Shown: piece after piece, positions 45,677 to 55,162 of the stretch
How positions within the stretch are numbered: the first letter of the stretch is position 1
Layout of the letters: each line of letters opens with the position of its first letter
Source of the DNA: Halobacteriales archaeon
GTDB lineage: Archaea; Halobacteriota; Halobacteria; Halobacteriales; SKSH01
Length of the DNA stretch: 58,154 bases
Assembly: GCA_007118145.1 (NCBI GenBank)
Contig: SKSD01000005.1
Coordinates: 1 to 58,154, forward strand
Reading direction: 5' to 3'
Notes under the pieces: generated by a model
What the model saw: only the letters and a program-made list of their open reading frames with translations
Told to the model about the DNA's origin: nothing
Database searches by the model: none
Made by a program: the position numbers and the translations under genes

Positions 45677-46794
45677 CAGTGCTCACCTCCTGCGAGGGTC
45701 TCATCACCATAGGTATCTCTGAGGTGCTCGAACCACTCGAGTTCGTCTCGTAGCCTCGGCGGGAGCTCCTCGAACATGTAGTTGAAGATCCGCTCAGGCT
45801 CGGGGTCAGGTACGGACTCGGCGGCATCGATTGCGCTGGCCACCTCCTCCTTGACCTCAGCCTCGATCGCCTCGATTGTCTCATCATCCATGCGACCGGT
45901 CTCGAGGAGGTACGTCTCCATTCGGGTGATCGGATCGCGTTGCTTCCACTCCTCGACCTCACTCTCATCACGATACACGGTCGGGTCATCGGCCGTGGTG
46001 TGTGCGCCAAAGCGGTACTGAACCGCCTCGATGAGCGTCGGTCGGAGCTGTCCCTCTTCGGGATCTTTCGCCTTATCGATCGCATCGCGGGTGACGCGAT
46101 ACACGGCGAGTGGATCCATCCCGTCGACCTGTACACCCTCGAACCCGTAGGCGATGGCTTTCTGTGCGATCGTCTCACTGGCGGTCTGTCGTTCTCGAGG
46201 TACCGAGATCGCCCACTGGTTGTTATTACAGAAGAACACCGCCGGGGCGTCGAACACACCAGCGAAGTTCAGTCCCTCGTGGAAGTCACCCTCGCTCGTT
46301 GCTCCGTCACCGAAGTGCACGACGAATGCCTTGCGGTCACCCTTCAGACGGGCTGCCCATGCCGAGCCAGCTGCATGAGGTATCTGCGTCGCGATCGGGA
46401 CGGCGACGGTGAAGATGTTCACCCCCTCGGGGATCTGGTTACCCTCCTCGAGACCCATCCAGTACTCGAGTGTCTTCGAGAGGGGTAGACCGTGGACGAC
46501 CGATGCGATGTGTTCACGGTAACTCGGAAAGAGCCAATCCTCCTCATCCATGGCGAACGAGCTGCCGACCTGTGAGCCCTCCTGTCCTGACAGCGGGGCG
46601 TACGTTCCCATGCGCCCCTGTCGTTGCAGGCTCACTGCACGCTCGTCGAAGTGCCGGCCCAGTCGCATGTAGCGGTACATGTCGACGAGGTCGTCATCGC
46701 TGAGTTCGGCCGGTACCTCGGCCCCATCAACGAGCTCGCCAGATGCGTCGAGGAGGCGGACCATTTCACCGGGTTGTTGCTCAAGCACGCTCAC
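45676..46794 (-). CDS. pdhA: 2-oxoacid dehydrogenase E1 alpha subunit
   Basis: The 372-residue TPP enzyme has YRYMRLGRHFDERAVSLQRQGRMG near residue 42 and the TPP-binding GDGATSEGDFHEGLNFAGV near 162. CNNNQWAISVPRE follows near 188, and a phosphorylation-loop-like FGAHTTADDP near 260. No ATG is in frame near the start; the GTG at 46794 (MSVLEQQPGE) matches relatives, and a GTG at 46806 is the alternative. It heads the E1alpha-E1beta-E2-E3 cluster. Confidence 0.94.
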   Translation of the reverse strand: MSVLEQQPGEMVRLLDASGELVDGAEVPAELSDDDLVDMYRYMRLGRHFDERAVSLQRQGRMGTYAPLSGQEGSQVGSSFAMDEEDWLFPSYREHIASVVHGLPLSKTLEYWMGLEEGNQIPEGVNIFTVAVPIATQIPHAAGSAWAARLKGDRKAFVVHFGDGATSEGDFHEGLNFAGVFDAPAVFFCNNNQWAISVPRERQTASETIAQKAIAYGFEGVQVDGMDPLAVYRVTRDAIDKAKDPEEGQLRPTLIEAVQYRFGAHTTADDPTVYRDESEVEEWKQRDPITRMETYLLETGRMDDETIEAIEAEVKEEVASAIDAAESVPDPEPERIFNYMFEELPPRLRDELEWFEHLRDTYGDETLAGGEH

Positions 46795-46933
46795 GGTAAT
46801 TCCCACCTCTGCATACGGAAAATGACCACACGTCTGCTAATAGGACTTTCGTAAAACCGAGGGAAGGAACATCACTCGTGGATCGAATCGGCGAGAGTTT
46901 GTCAAGATCTCACACACGAGTTTCACATATTTC

Positions 46934-46939
46934 AAAAAA
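46934..46939 (-). terminator. T-run terminator downstream of lipA
   Basis: A six-base T-run on the minus strand (ATTTTTTGAAAT context) lies about 60 bases after the lipA stop, in the AT-rich 46.8-47.0 kb gap. Archaeal RNA polymerase can stop at such tracts. A second T-run of six on the opposite strand (46948-46953) is close by. Confidence 0.4.
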
Positions 46940-46998
46940 TACCGTGATTTTTTACCGATGTTAAATTTCCCACCCGTCGAAGGGAGGCCGCTGGTGTC

Positions 46999-47937
46999 TC
47001 AATCTCGTATCGATGCACGCGCCTTCGCCCGTGCCTCAGCTGGTGAAGACCCCTCGCGGAGCAGAGCCTCGATGAAGAATTCGCCCGCTTTGTACGAGGT
47101 CCGGACCATGGGCCCACTCGCACAGTAGAGGAATTCGAGTTCGTCCTCAGCGACCTGCTGCCAGGTTGTGAACTTCAGGGGATGGACGAAGTCCTCGACC
47201 GCAAGGTGGTCATGCGATGGCTGTAGATACTGTCCAAGGGTGACGATGTCGACATCGATTGCACGCAGATCGACCAGTGTCTCGTAGACCTCGTGATCGT
47301 ACTCACCGTGGCCGAGCATGATGCTCGATTTCGTATGGATATCGGAGGTTGCTTTCACCCGCTCGAGGACACTCAGGCTCTGCTCGTATCCTGCACGCGG
47401 GTCTCGCACCTTCGGTTGCAACCGCTCGACTGTCTCAACGTTATGTGCGATCACATCTGGATGTGCATCGATGATCTGGTCGATCAGGTCGGTCTCGCCC
47501 TGGAAGTCTGGGATGAGTACCTCGATCAGAACCTCTGGATGGGCCTGTCGCACTTCTCGGATCGTCCTTGCGAAATGTGGAGCTCCCTGATCGGCAAGGT
47601 CGTCTCGATCGACGGAGGTGATCACGACGTAATCGAGACCAATCTCCGCGACGGCGCTCGCCACGTTCGCGGGTTCCGTTTGATCGAGGGGATCGCCACC
47701 ACCGGTCGCGACGTCGCAAAACCCGCAGGTGCGCGTACACGTATCGCCCATGATCATGAAGGTGGCCGTACCCGGTGTGCCATCACGTCCACTCCAGCAC
47801 TCGCCCATATTCGGGCAGCTCGCCTCCTCACAGACTGTATAGAGGTCGTGCTCGCGAAGTGTCCGTCTGATATCGGCAAACTCGCGCCCACGTGGAGGCT
47901 GCATCCGAAGCCATTCGGGCTTCCGGGCGGTGCTCAT
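46999..47937 (-). CDS. lipA: Lipoyl synthase
   Basis: The 312-residue radical-SAM enzyme inserts two sulfurs into octanoyl groups. The auxiliary cluster motif CEEASCPNMGECW (CX4CX5C) is near residue 36, and the radical SAM motif CTRTCGFC near 66. RSSIMLGHGE-like TKSSIMLGHGEYDHEV is near 212, and a C-terminal S in KARASIRD. It makes the cofactor used by the E2 encoded just downstream, which supports a shared lipoate role. It is divergent from endA. Confidence 0.95.
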   Translation of the reverse strand: MSTARKPEWLRMQPPRGREFADIRRTLREHDLYTVCEEASCPNMGECWSGRDGTPGTATFMIMGDTCTRTCGFCDVATGGGDPLDQTEPANVASAVAEIGLDYVVITSVDRDDLADQGAPHFARTIREVRQAHPEVLIEVLIPDFQGETDLIDQIIDAHPDVIAHNVETVERLQPKVRDPRAGYEQSLSVLERVKATSDIHTKSSIMLGHGEYDHEVYETLVDLRAIDVDIVTLGQYLQPSHDHLAVEDFVHPLKFTTWQQVAEDELEFLYCASGPMVRTSYKAGEFFIEALLREGSSPAEARAKARASIRD

Positions 47938-48045
47938 CACACGGAAGTTTTCATGGCACGCCAAAAAGCGTATGCTTCCCAGGTGAGCTACCCGAACGGT
48001 CATCAGAACCGAGGTGTTTACCGGCATTGGCGATAGCTTTGAGAC

Positions 48046-49062
48046 ATGGAGGCCAGCCAGGTCGGTGCAACGATCCGCGTCGAGGATGGCGATGCCCGCC
48101 AGCAGCTCTTCCATGCCCGTGGTATCGGCCAGCCCTCGGATGACGGCGCTGTCGAGCTCAGCTGGGTCGAGGCTGCCTACCTGCTCGAACGGGGTGACCT
48201 CGAGTCGGTGGCCGGATTGGACGCGACAGGTTTCATCGCCACGGCAACTGATCCACACGCTCTCGCACGGCTGTGTGTCTATCGCGATCTCCGTGAACGT
48301 GGTTATTACCTCTCGACAGCGTTTGCTCCAGGCGAAGCGGTCGATACCATGGATGTCGTCTTCGATGTCAAACCACGTGGAGCCACGCCGACGGACACGT
48401 CGGTTGCCCATCGGGTGGTCGTCCTTCCCGAGTCGGTGATGTTCTCTGTCGGTGCACTCCCCACCGGGACGATCGCCATCGTCGATGACGAGGCTGAGGT
48501 GACGTATGTTACCGCAACCTCGGTCGAACCAGAGGGTGATGTCTCCACCCCCTCTGTCGCTGTATCCGGTCGTCTGGCAGGCGGTCGTGTCCTCGTCGAG
48601 GAGCCTCCCGATGCGATGTACCATCTCGGCCTGTTCGGACATCCGGTCGACGAACCCGAGGGTGACCTCTGGCTGAACCTACTCGAGGCGAGATATCTCG
48701 TTGAGACAGGTCAGCTCGACATGATGAACGACACCGATATTGCCCACCTCGGCGGCGAGGTAGAGGGTGAGGCGTTCGACAGCAGATACCTGGTGTATCG
48801 CACCCTTCGAGATGCAGGGATGGTGCCACGATCCGGCCTCAAGTTCGGGACGGACTTTCGTGTCTACGATGCACTCGAGTCGGCTGACAACCCGGGTCAC
48901 TCGAGCCTACTCGTTGAGACGATTCACGGGTCAGCCCGACTCACACCACGTGTACTTTCACGGGCGGTCAGACTCGCCAATGGCGTGCGGAAACGCCACG
49001 TCTATGCCATCGTCGACAGCAGTCAGATCAGGTGGATATCGGTCGATCGGCTACGGCCATAA
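48046..49062 (+). CDS. endA: tRNA-splicing endonuclease (EndA)
   Basis: The 338-residue endonuclease is of the two-repeat form: both halves carry LFGxPxDxxxxLxLxxxEAxYLxE-like segments (VELSWVEAAYLLERG near 38; LWLNLLEARYLVETG near 215). Only the second half has the catalytic trio, Tyr in FRVYDALE, His in PGHSSLLVE and Lys in GVRKRHVYA. It cleaves bulge-helix-bulge introns in tRNA and rRNA precursors. It is divergent from lipA. Confidence 0.93.
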   Translation: MEASQVGATIRVEDGDARQQLFHARGIGQPSDDGAVELSWVEAAYLLERGDLESVAGLDATGFIATATDPHALARLCVYRDLRERGYYLSTAFAPGEAVDTMDVVFDVKPRGATPTDTSVAHRVVVLPESVMFSVGALPTGTIAIVDDEAEVTYVTATSVEPEGDVSTPSVAVSGRLAGGRVLVEEPPDAMYHLGLFGHPVDEPEGDLWLNLLEARYLVETGQLDMMNDTDIAHLGGEVEGEAFDSRYLVYRTLRDAGMVPRSGLKFGTDFRVYDALESADNPGHSSLLVETIHGSARLTPRVLSRAVRLANGVRKRHVYAIVDSSQIRWISVDRLRP

Positions 49063-49063
49063 C

Positions 49064-49672
49064 TTAGATGACGTCGTGTGGGAGGATACGACCGCGTTGG
49101 ATGATGGTGATGAGTATCCAGATACCGTAGGCGACGACGCCAACCAGTTCGGGGAGGGCGACCCCGTCGAGTGCCATGTAGGCGAATGACCATGCGATGA
49201 TATGCAACAGGGCGAGGTTCCATGCGATTTTGCTCCGCCTCTCAAGACCCACCTCGCGGTCACCGTATCCGACCACGATGAGACCGAGGGTGATGCCGAG
49301 GAAGAACCCGAACGCCATGCCGAGATGGAGGTCGTGATCGATCGGGAAGAGTCCGACCCCGACGAGACTCAGACTCGCGATGAGGAACAAGCCGACACCG
49401 ATTTGCTGGTATCGATTGCTCAGGCGGCGAATGAGCGTCAGGAAGAAGATCGATGCGAACACGCCGCCGATGATTACCGTGGCGTTGAAGATCCACGGTG
49501 CGTCGACATCAGGCCCGCCGAGATCGGAGAGTGCGTTCTCTTGCAACGAGAAGTCCTGTGCGAGGCCGATGGATAGGGCTAACCCAGCGATTGCGACGAT
49601 GACACCGGCAATACCGAGTACGTGGCCGATCGACTCGATCGCATCGGGATCATCGTCCTGATGTTCGCCCAT
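49064..49672 (-). CDS. DUF998 family membrane protein
   Basis: The 202-residue protein has six hydrophobic segments and motifs of DUF998 (ENALSDLGGPDVDAPWIFN near residue 42; FLTLIRRLSNRY near 75; LGMAFGFFLGITLGL near 115). The start is uncertain: ATG 49672 (MGEHQDDD) or ATG 49699, nine codons upstream, both in frame. The function is unknown. It ends next to the endA stop and is divergent from trpS. Confidence 0.75.
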   Translation of the reverse strand: MGEHQDDDPDAIESIGHVLGIAGVIVAIAGLALSIGLAQDFSLQENALSDLGGPDVDAPWIFNATVIIGGVFASIFFLTLIRRLSNRYQQIGVGLFLIASLSLVGVGLFPIDHDLHLGMAFGFFLGITLGLIVVGYGDREVGLERRSKIAWNLALLHIIAWSFAYMALDGVALPELVGVVAYGIWILITIIQRGRILPHDVI

Positions 49673-49794
49673 TATCTCACTCTGAGGGGCGATGGGCATA
49701 TAACGTCCCACGGTTGCAGACGTGCCACACGATGCGAATGGGTTTAGGTCACACCACTGCCAAGGACGACACGACGTGAGTTGATGTACCGACC

Positions 49795-51333
49795 ATGAAC
49801 GACGATACGACCGCACCGGGTGCAGATGAGACCGTCCTCGACCCCTGGGGTTCGGCCTCGATTGAAGATTACCAGAAGCTCTTCACTGAGTTTGGCATCG
49901 AGCCCTTCGATGACATACTCCCCGAGGTGCCGACACCGCATTACCTCATGCGCCGTGGTGTCATCTTCGGACACCGCGATTATGGGCGCGTCCTCGAGGC
50001 GCTTAGAGAGGGCGAACCCTTCGCCGCCCTCTCGGGGTTCATGCCGACGGGTGAACCACATATCGGCCATAAGCTCGTCTTCGACGAACTGGTCTGGCAC
50101 CAGCAACGAGGCGGTGAGGTGTTCGGGCTGATCGCCGACCTCGAGGCACACAGCGCCAGAGGGATGACCTGGGGCGAGGTAGATCACTACGCGAGAGAGT
50201 ACGTGCTCTCGTTCCTCGCGAGTGGATTCGACCCTGAATCGGGGACGATCTATCGCCAGTCGACCAACCGCGAGGTGCAAGACCTCGGCTTCGAACTCGG
50301 TATCGAGGCCAACTTCTCAGAGCTACAGGCGCTGTACGGATTCGATGGTCAGACCGATGTCTCTCACATGCAAAGCGTCATCACCCAGATGGGTGATATC
50401 CTCTACCCCCAGGTCGTACACGGGCCAATGCCGACTGTCATTCCCGTCGGACCGGATCAGGACCCACACGTCCGACTCGCTCGCGACCTTGCCGCTCGGA
50501 CGAGGTTCTTCGGTGTGACCGACGCATTTGCCAGTTTCGAGGCCGATCATGACGAGCGCACCGCGATCGCCGCTGCATACGAGGCACGCGCCTCATACGC
50601 CGAAGACACCGAGGTAGTCAGATGTGCCGAGGCAGCCAGATGGCTCACCGACCACAAGGATATGGAACACCACGCCGTTGCGAGTGCGGTGAGTAAGCTC
50701 GAGAACGCCGGAAAGGAGCCACTCGAACCCCGTGTCCGAATCACCGTACGGAACGCCACCGATGCTGCATTCGATGAGCTCATCGAGAGGGTCAGCGGTG
50801 AGAAACGGGTCTATGATGCACATATCGACTGCTTCGAGCTCACCAGCGACGAGGCACGTCGACTCGCCAGGTCGGTCGAACTTGACCACGGCGGCTTCGG
50901 ATTCATCCTCCCTTCGTCCATTTACCATCGCTTCATGACGGGTCTGACAGGGGGGAAGATGAGTTCGTCCATCCCTGCGAGCCACATCAGTCTCCTCGAT
51001 GATCCAGAGGAGGCTGCAGCCAAGGTCGAGGCGGCGACGACTGGCGGCAGGGAGACGGCAGAGTTACAGCGCGAACTCGGCGGCAGGGCCGACGAATGTC
51101 CGGTGTATGAACTCTATGCATACATCTTGGCAGGCGATGACGATGACCTCGCCGAGACGGTCTACGAGGAGTGTGTCACCGGTGCACGGCTGTGCGGCGA
51201 GTGCAAGACGCAGGCAGCTCAGCTCATGCAGGCCTTCCTCGAGGAACACCAAGCGAAACGTGATGAGTGGGCGGCGAAGCTCGATGAGCTCGATATCGAT
51301 CTCGACAGTGACAGACCCGGTCGAGTCGACTAA
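49795..51333 (+). CDS. trpS: Tryptophanyl-tRNA synthetase
   Basis: The 512-residue class I synthetase is of the long archaeal type, with HIGH motif PTGEPHIGHKLVFDE near residue 82, DQDPHVRLARDLA near 222 and KMSKS-type GGKMSSSIPASHISL near 385. It charges tRNA-Trp. An acidic first 15 residues is typical of halophiles. The upstream GGTTTAGG (about 49740-49748) could be its TATA-like promoter. A cysteine pair LCGECKTQ near 462 is seen in other archaeal TrpS proteins. Confidence 0.95.
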   Translation: MNDDTTAPGADETVLDPWGSASIEDYQKLFTEFGIEPFDDILPEVPTPHYLMRRGVIFGHRDYGRVLEALREGEPFAALSGFMPTGEPHIGHKLVFDELVWHQQRGGEVFGLIADLEAHSARGMTWGEVDHYAREYVLSFLASGFDPESGTIYRQSTNREVQDLGFELGIEANFSELQALYGFDGQTDVSHMQSVITQMGDILYPQVVHGPMPTVIPVGPDQDPHVRLARDLAARTRFFGVTDAFASFEADHDERTAIAAAYEARASYAEDTEVVRCAEAARWLTDHKDMEHHAVASAVSKLENAGKEPLEPRVRITVRNATDAAFDELIERVSGEKRVYDAHIDCFELTSDEARRLARSVELDHGGFGFILPSSIYHRFMTGLTGGKMSSSIPASHISLLDDPEEAAAKVEAATTGGRETAELQRELGGRADECPVYELYAYILAGDDDDLAETVYEECVTGARLCGECKTQAAQLMQAFLEEHQAKRDEWAAKLDELDIDLDSDRPGRVD

Positions 51334-51680
51334 TCACCCTGGAGTCGTTGATACAGGTAGACGCCGATGGCTCCACCTGCGGCACTCAATCCCAGCACGT
51401 ACGCGAGGATGAACATAAAGGCGAAGAGTAAGATGAGGATGGCAATCCCCGAGGCGAGTGGGGCTACCAGGCCGATACCTAATGCGCCGATACCGATGAT
51501 CCCGAACAGGAAGAACGCAGGAAGCAGTGCGAACACGCCTGCGAGTGTACCGATCATCACCCCGTCGCGTTGGTGAAGGTAGCCTGCGACCGCACCACCG
51601 ACCAGCGGGGAGAACGGGATGAACGCGAGGAGGACAATCGTCACGGCGGCACCCACGAGTGCATCGAGTCCTCGTGACAT
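51330..51680 (-). CDS. DUF5518-like small membrane protein
   Basis: The 116-residue protein has about three to four hydrophobic helices. IPFSPLVGGAVAGYLHQRDGVMIGTLAG near residue 22 is the typical DUF5518 start of haloarchaeal proteins; Gly-rich helices follow. The function is unknown. The ATG at 51680 is the most natural start; an ATG at 51707 would add nine residues. It overlaps the trpS end by 4 bases. Confidence 0.7.
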   Translation of the reverse strand: MSRGLDALVGAAVTIVLLAFIPFSPLVGGAVAGYLHQRDGVMIGTLAGVFALLPAFFLFGIIGIGALGIGLVAPLASGIAILILLFAFMFILAYVLGLSAAGGAIGVYLYQRLQGD

Positions 51681-51767
51681 GGATGATCCTATGGCCGCGA
51701 GCACCATAATCTGGCCGATTGAGCAGGTGAGAAGGTTTTTTACCATGTAGGTAGCCAAAAGTGGTAT

Positions 51768-51851
51768 ATGTCGACCGAATCCCACTATCGACATCGACCG
51801 GCCCGTGGCTATGGCGCACCACGCCTGGGGTTCGGTTTCTTTTTTCCATAA
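51768..51851 (+). CDS. 27-codon micro-ORF ending in Phe codons before pheST (candidate leader peptide)
   Basis: The frame reads MSTESHYRHRPARGYG then APRLGFGFFFP and stop. Four of its last seven codons are Phe, written over the T-tract TTTCTTTTTTCC (51837-51848). It lies 110 bases before pheS on the same strand. A T-rich TATA-like TTTTTTAC at about 51735-51742 is at the right distance for a leaderless start. It could instead be a chance frame over a poly-T terminator. pheS has its own TATA-like GCATAT at 51938-51943. Confidence 0.35.
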   Translation: MSTESHYRHRPARGYGAPRLGFGFFFP

Positions 51852-51961
51852 TGCATCGTGACCGGTGGACATCCCGGCTGGCGGCGATGTGAAACCGGGC
51901 ACATTCGGTCCGGAACGGCTAACTGACCGCACAGAAGCATATCCCACAACGAAGCACGCAC

Positions 51962-53467
51962 ATGCAACTCACACCTACGCAACACGCTATCTTATCGGCG
52001 GCGAGTGCTACAGAACCCGTCTCGCTTGCGGCCCTCGCGGCGGATGCTGAAGTCGATCTCGACCGTGCCTCCGGCGCGGCGTTCACCCTCGAGGAGGAGG
52101 GGCTCGTCGAGCTCGAGGAGGTGACCGAAGTCACTTATCACCTCACCGATGAGGGCGCAAACTATCGCGAGCGCGACCTACCCGAACTCGCCCTGTACCG
52201 AACGGCACTCGAACACGGTGCCGAAACGACCCCAACCCCCCTCGGTGAGCTCATCGAGGTGGCAGACCTCACGGGTGACGAGGTCGATATCGCCCTGTCG
52301 AATTTCGCCAGGAAGGGCTACGGCTCGATCGATAGTGGCGAGATCTCTGCCGAACCCGGTCACGACCCAGCTGCTGACCCGGAACGACAGGGTCTCGATG
52401 CCGTTGCCACCGGTGAAGCACCCTCTGATGCCGTGCTCGATCAGCTGCTCCGACGTGGACTCATCGAGCGCCAGGAGGCGACTGAGCGGTACATTACCCT
52501 CACCGATGCCGGCGTCGATGCCCTGATGACTGGTGTCGAGGTATCGGATGCGGCTGGTGCTGTCACACCCGCACACCTCACCGGTGGCCGGTGGCGAGAC
52601 CTCGACTACGCACCCTATAACGTCGAGGCAGATGCAGCCCAGCTCACCGCAGGTAAACGCCACCTGCTCAGACAGGTGGCCGACCGCGTGAAGGACGTCC
52701 TCGTCTCGATGGGCTTTCGTGAGATGACCGGACCGCACGTGGATGCAGACTTCTGGATCAACGACTGTCTGTTCATGCCACAAGATCACCCTGCCCGCAC
52801 CCATTGGGACCGCTTCGAGCTCGAGCAACCGACACAGATCGATGAGCTACCGGCTGACCTCGTCGAGCGCGTCGAACGAGCCCATCGCGAGGGTGTCGGC
52901 GCCGATGGTGAGGGCTACCGATCACCTTGGGATGAGTCCTTCGCGAGGGCACTCGCCCTCCGCGGACATACCACGTCACTCACCGCACGGTATCTGGCCG
53001 GTGAGTCGATCGGTGAGCTCGAGCCACCGCAACGGTTTTTCAGCGTCGAGAAGGTCTACCGCAACGACACGCTCGATCCGACCCATCTCCTCGAGTTTTT
53101 CCAGATCGAGGGGTGGGTGATGGCCGACTCGCTATCAGTCCGAGACCTCATGGGGACCTTCGAGACGTTCTATGCAGCATTCGGTATCTATGACCTCGAG
53201 TTCAAACCGCACTACAACCCCTACACTGAGCCGAGCTTCGAGCTGTTCGGGACACACCCTGAGACCGGGGAGCTGATCGAGATCGGTAACAGCGGTATCT
53301 TCCGCGATGAGATGTTGCGCCCCCTCGGCATCGACTGCGATGTGATGGCATGGGGACTCGCCCTGGAACGCCTTGCGATGCTCATCACAGGTGAGGCGGA
53401 TATTCGCGATGTACACGGCACGCTCGTCGATCTCGAGTTTCTCCGCTCAGCTGAGGTGATCTACTGA
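51962..53467 (+). CDS. pheS: Phenylalanyl-tRNA synthetase alpha subunit
   Basis: The 501-residue class II synthetase subunit has N-terminal winged-helix repeats that bind tRNA (residues 1-200) and a catalytic domain with motif 1 MGFREMTGPHVDADFW near 243, motif 2 FFSVEKVYRNDTLDPTHLLEFFQIEG near 355 and motif 3 GLALERLAML near 470. It charges tRNA-Phe with PheT. The pheT start directly follows the stop. Confidence 0.95.
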   Translation: MQLTPTQHAILSAASATEPVSLAALAADAEVDLDRASGAAFTLEEEGLVELEEVTEVTYHLTDEGANYRERDLPELALYRTALEHGAETTPTPLGELIEVADLTGDEVDIALSNFARKGYGSIDSGEISAEPGHDPAADPERQGLDAVATGEAPSDAVLDQLLRRGLIERQEATERYITLTDAGVDALMTGVEVSDAAGAVTPAHLTGGRWRDLDYAPYNVEADAAQLTAGKRHLLRQVADRVKDVLVSMGFREMTGPHVDADFWINDCLFMPQDHPARTHWDRFELEQPTQIDELPADLVERVERAHREGVGADGEGYRSPWDESFARALALRGHTTSLTARYLAGESIGELEPPQRFFSVEKVYRNDTLDPTHLLEFFQIEGWVMADSLSVRDLMGTFETFYAAFGIYDLEFKPHYNPYTEPSFELFGTHPETGELIEIGNSGIFRDEMLRPLGIDCDVMAWGLALERLAMLITGEADIRDVHGTLVDLEFLRSAEVIY

Positions 53468-55158
53468 TGCCGACGGTCGATGTCGAACCGGATGAGCTGA
53501 GGCGCCTTGTCGGAACCGAGGTCGACGATGACGAGCTCGTCGCCGATCTGTTCTCTCTCGGCCTCGAGCTTGAGGGGCACGAGGACGGTGTCATGGAGCT
53601 CGAGTTCGCACCAGACCGTCTCGACCGGTTGAGTGTCGAGGGGATCGCCCGATCACTTCGGTACCACTACGGGATCGATCGTGGTGTGTACATCCCACGG
53701 ACGACCACGCCAGAGTGGACGTTCGAGGTCGAGAAATCCGTCCCAGCACAGCGACCGTATGTCACCGGCTTCGTCGCGCGTGGGATCGACCTCTCCGAGG
53801 AGATACTCACCTCACTCATCCAGTTACAGGAGAAACTCCACCAGACGATGGGACGCCGCCGGCGAAAGGGCGCGATCGGGATGCACGACCTCACCATGTT
53901 GAAAGGAGCGTCGGCAGACGAGACCTCGAAATCGATCCGCTATGTCGGCATCGGGGGTGATATGGAGCGCTTCGTCCCGCTCGAGTCTGATGATGAGCTC
54001 ACCCCTGCACAGACGGTCACCGAGCATCACATCGGCCGGCAGTACGGCCATCTCGTCGAGGACTACGATGCGTTCCCAGCCATCTATGATGATATCGGCC
54101 TGTTCAGCCTCCCCCCGATCGTCAATGGCAGACGCACCACGGTGACGACCGACACGACCGACCTGCTCATCGAGCTGACCGGTACTGACCAGTGGACGAT
54201 CGACCGCATGGGGACGATCATCGCGTATGCGCTCGATGCCCGCGGTGCACAACTCGAGGCTGTCACGGTGGAGTACGACGATAGCTCGCTCGAACGGCCG
54301 GACCTCGATGTCCGCGAAAAGCACGTCACACACGATCGCATCGAATCCATCATCGGCGTCTCGTTCACCTCCGACGAGGTGGTCGACTGCTTCGAGCGTG
54401 CGGGTTTGGACGCCGATATCGATGATGATCGATACCTCGTCACCATCCCACCGTATCGGGTGGATGTGTTGCATCCGCTCGACCTCATCGACGATCTCGG
54501 GCGGGCGTATGGCTTTAATGAACTCGAACCGAGATATCCGGACATCTCGACGATCGGTGGTCGGACGGCCATCTCACGCCTTGAGGACGCTGTGCGCGAG
54601 CAACTCATCGGCATGGGTTTTGAGGATCTGCTCAACTTCCATCTGATCGGCGAGGCACTCAATTATGCACGCATGGGTATCTCGCCGGGGGACGACGTCT
54701 TCGGGGCCGGGCAGGCGGCCCGTATCCGCGAGCCATACAGCGAGGAGTACGAACTGGTCAGGACGTGGGCACTGCCGTCACTCATGCTCGTCCTTGAGAA
54801 CAACACGCACCGCCGCTATCCACAACACCTCGCAGAGATCGGCCTCGTCACCACGATCGATGAGACAGAACCGACCGGAGTGGCCGAGCGGCGAGATGTT
54901 GCTGCCGTCATGGCCGATACCGAGGTAGGTTATGAGGACGGCAAAGCACGGTTGCAGTTCCTCGCAGCACAACACGGTGCGACACTGCAGACACCACCTA
55001 TCGAACACCCGAGCTTCCTTGAGGGTCGCGTCGCGGCAGTCCACCTCGACGGTCAGCCTGCAGGTCTCATCGGTGAGGTGCACCCGCGCATCCTCGAGGA
55101 GTTCGACCTCGAGGTACCGGTCGTCGCGTTCGAGGTCGAACTCGATACCCTCGGCTGA
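53467..55158 (+). CDS. pheT: Phenylalanyl-tRNA synthetase beta subunit
   Basis: The 563-residue archaeal/eukaryal-type beta subunit is shorter than bacterial PheT. It has an N-terminal beta domain, B3/B4 editing region (about residues 95-270, GRRRRKGAIGMHDLTML), B5 (280-350) and a pseudo-catalytic end with EFDLEVPVVAFEVELD. The gene overlaps pheS by one base. It gives structural support and editing of Tyr-tRNA-Phe. Confidence 0.94.
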   Translation: MPTVDVEPDELRRLVGTEVDDDELVADLFSLGLELEGHEDGVMELEFAPDRLDRLSVEGIARSLRYHYGIDRGVYIPRTTTPEWTFEVEKSVPAQRPYVTGFVARGIDLSEEILTSLIQLQEKLHQTMGRRRRKGAIGMHDLTMLKGASADETSKSIRYVGIGGDMERFVPLESDDELTPAQTVTEHHIGRQYGHLVEDYDAFPAIYDDIGLFSLPPIVNGRRTTVTTDTTDLLIELTGTDQWTIDRMGTIIAYALDARGAQLEAVTVEYDDSSLERPDLDVREKHVTHDRIESIIGVSFTSDEVVDCFERAGLDADIDDDRYLVTIPPYRVDVLHPLDLIDDLGRAYGFNELEPRYPDISTIGGRTAISRLEDAVREQLIGMGFEDLLNFHLIGEALNYARMGISPGDDVFGAGQAARIREPYSEEYELVRTWALPSLMLVLENNTHRRYPQHLAEIGLVTTIDETEPTGVAERRDVAAVMADTEVGYEDGKARLQFLAAQHGATLQTPPIEHPSFLEGRVAAVHLDGQPAGLIGEVHPRILEEFDLEVPVVAFEVELDTLG

Positions 55159-55162
55159 TCTA

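Noticed and set aside
49717-49764. Possible leader peptide before trpS
   Set aside because: The 15-codon frame has no Trp codon and lies over the promoter region, unlike the pheS case.
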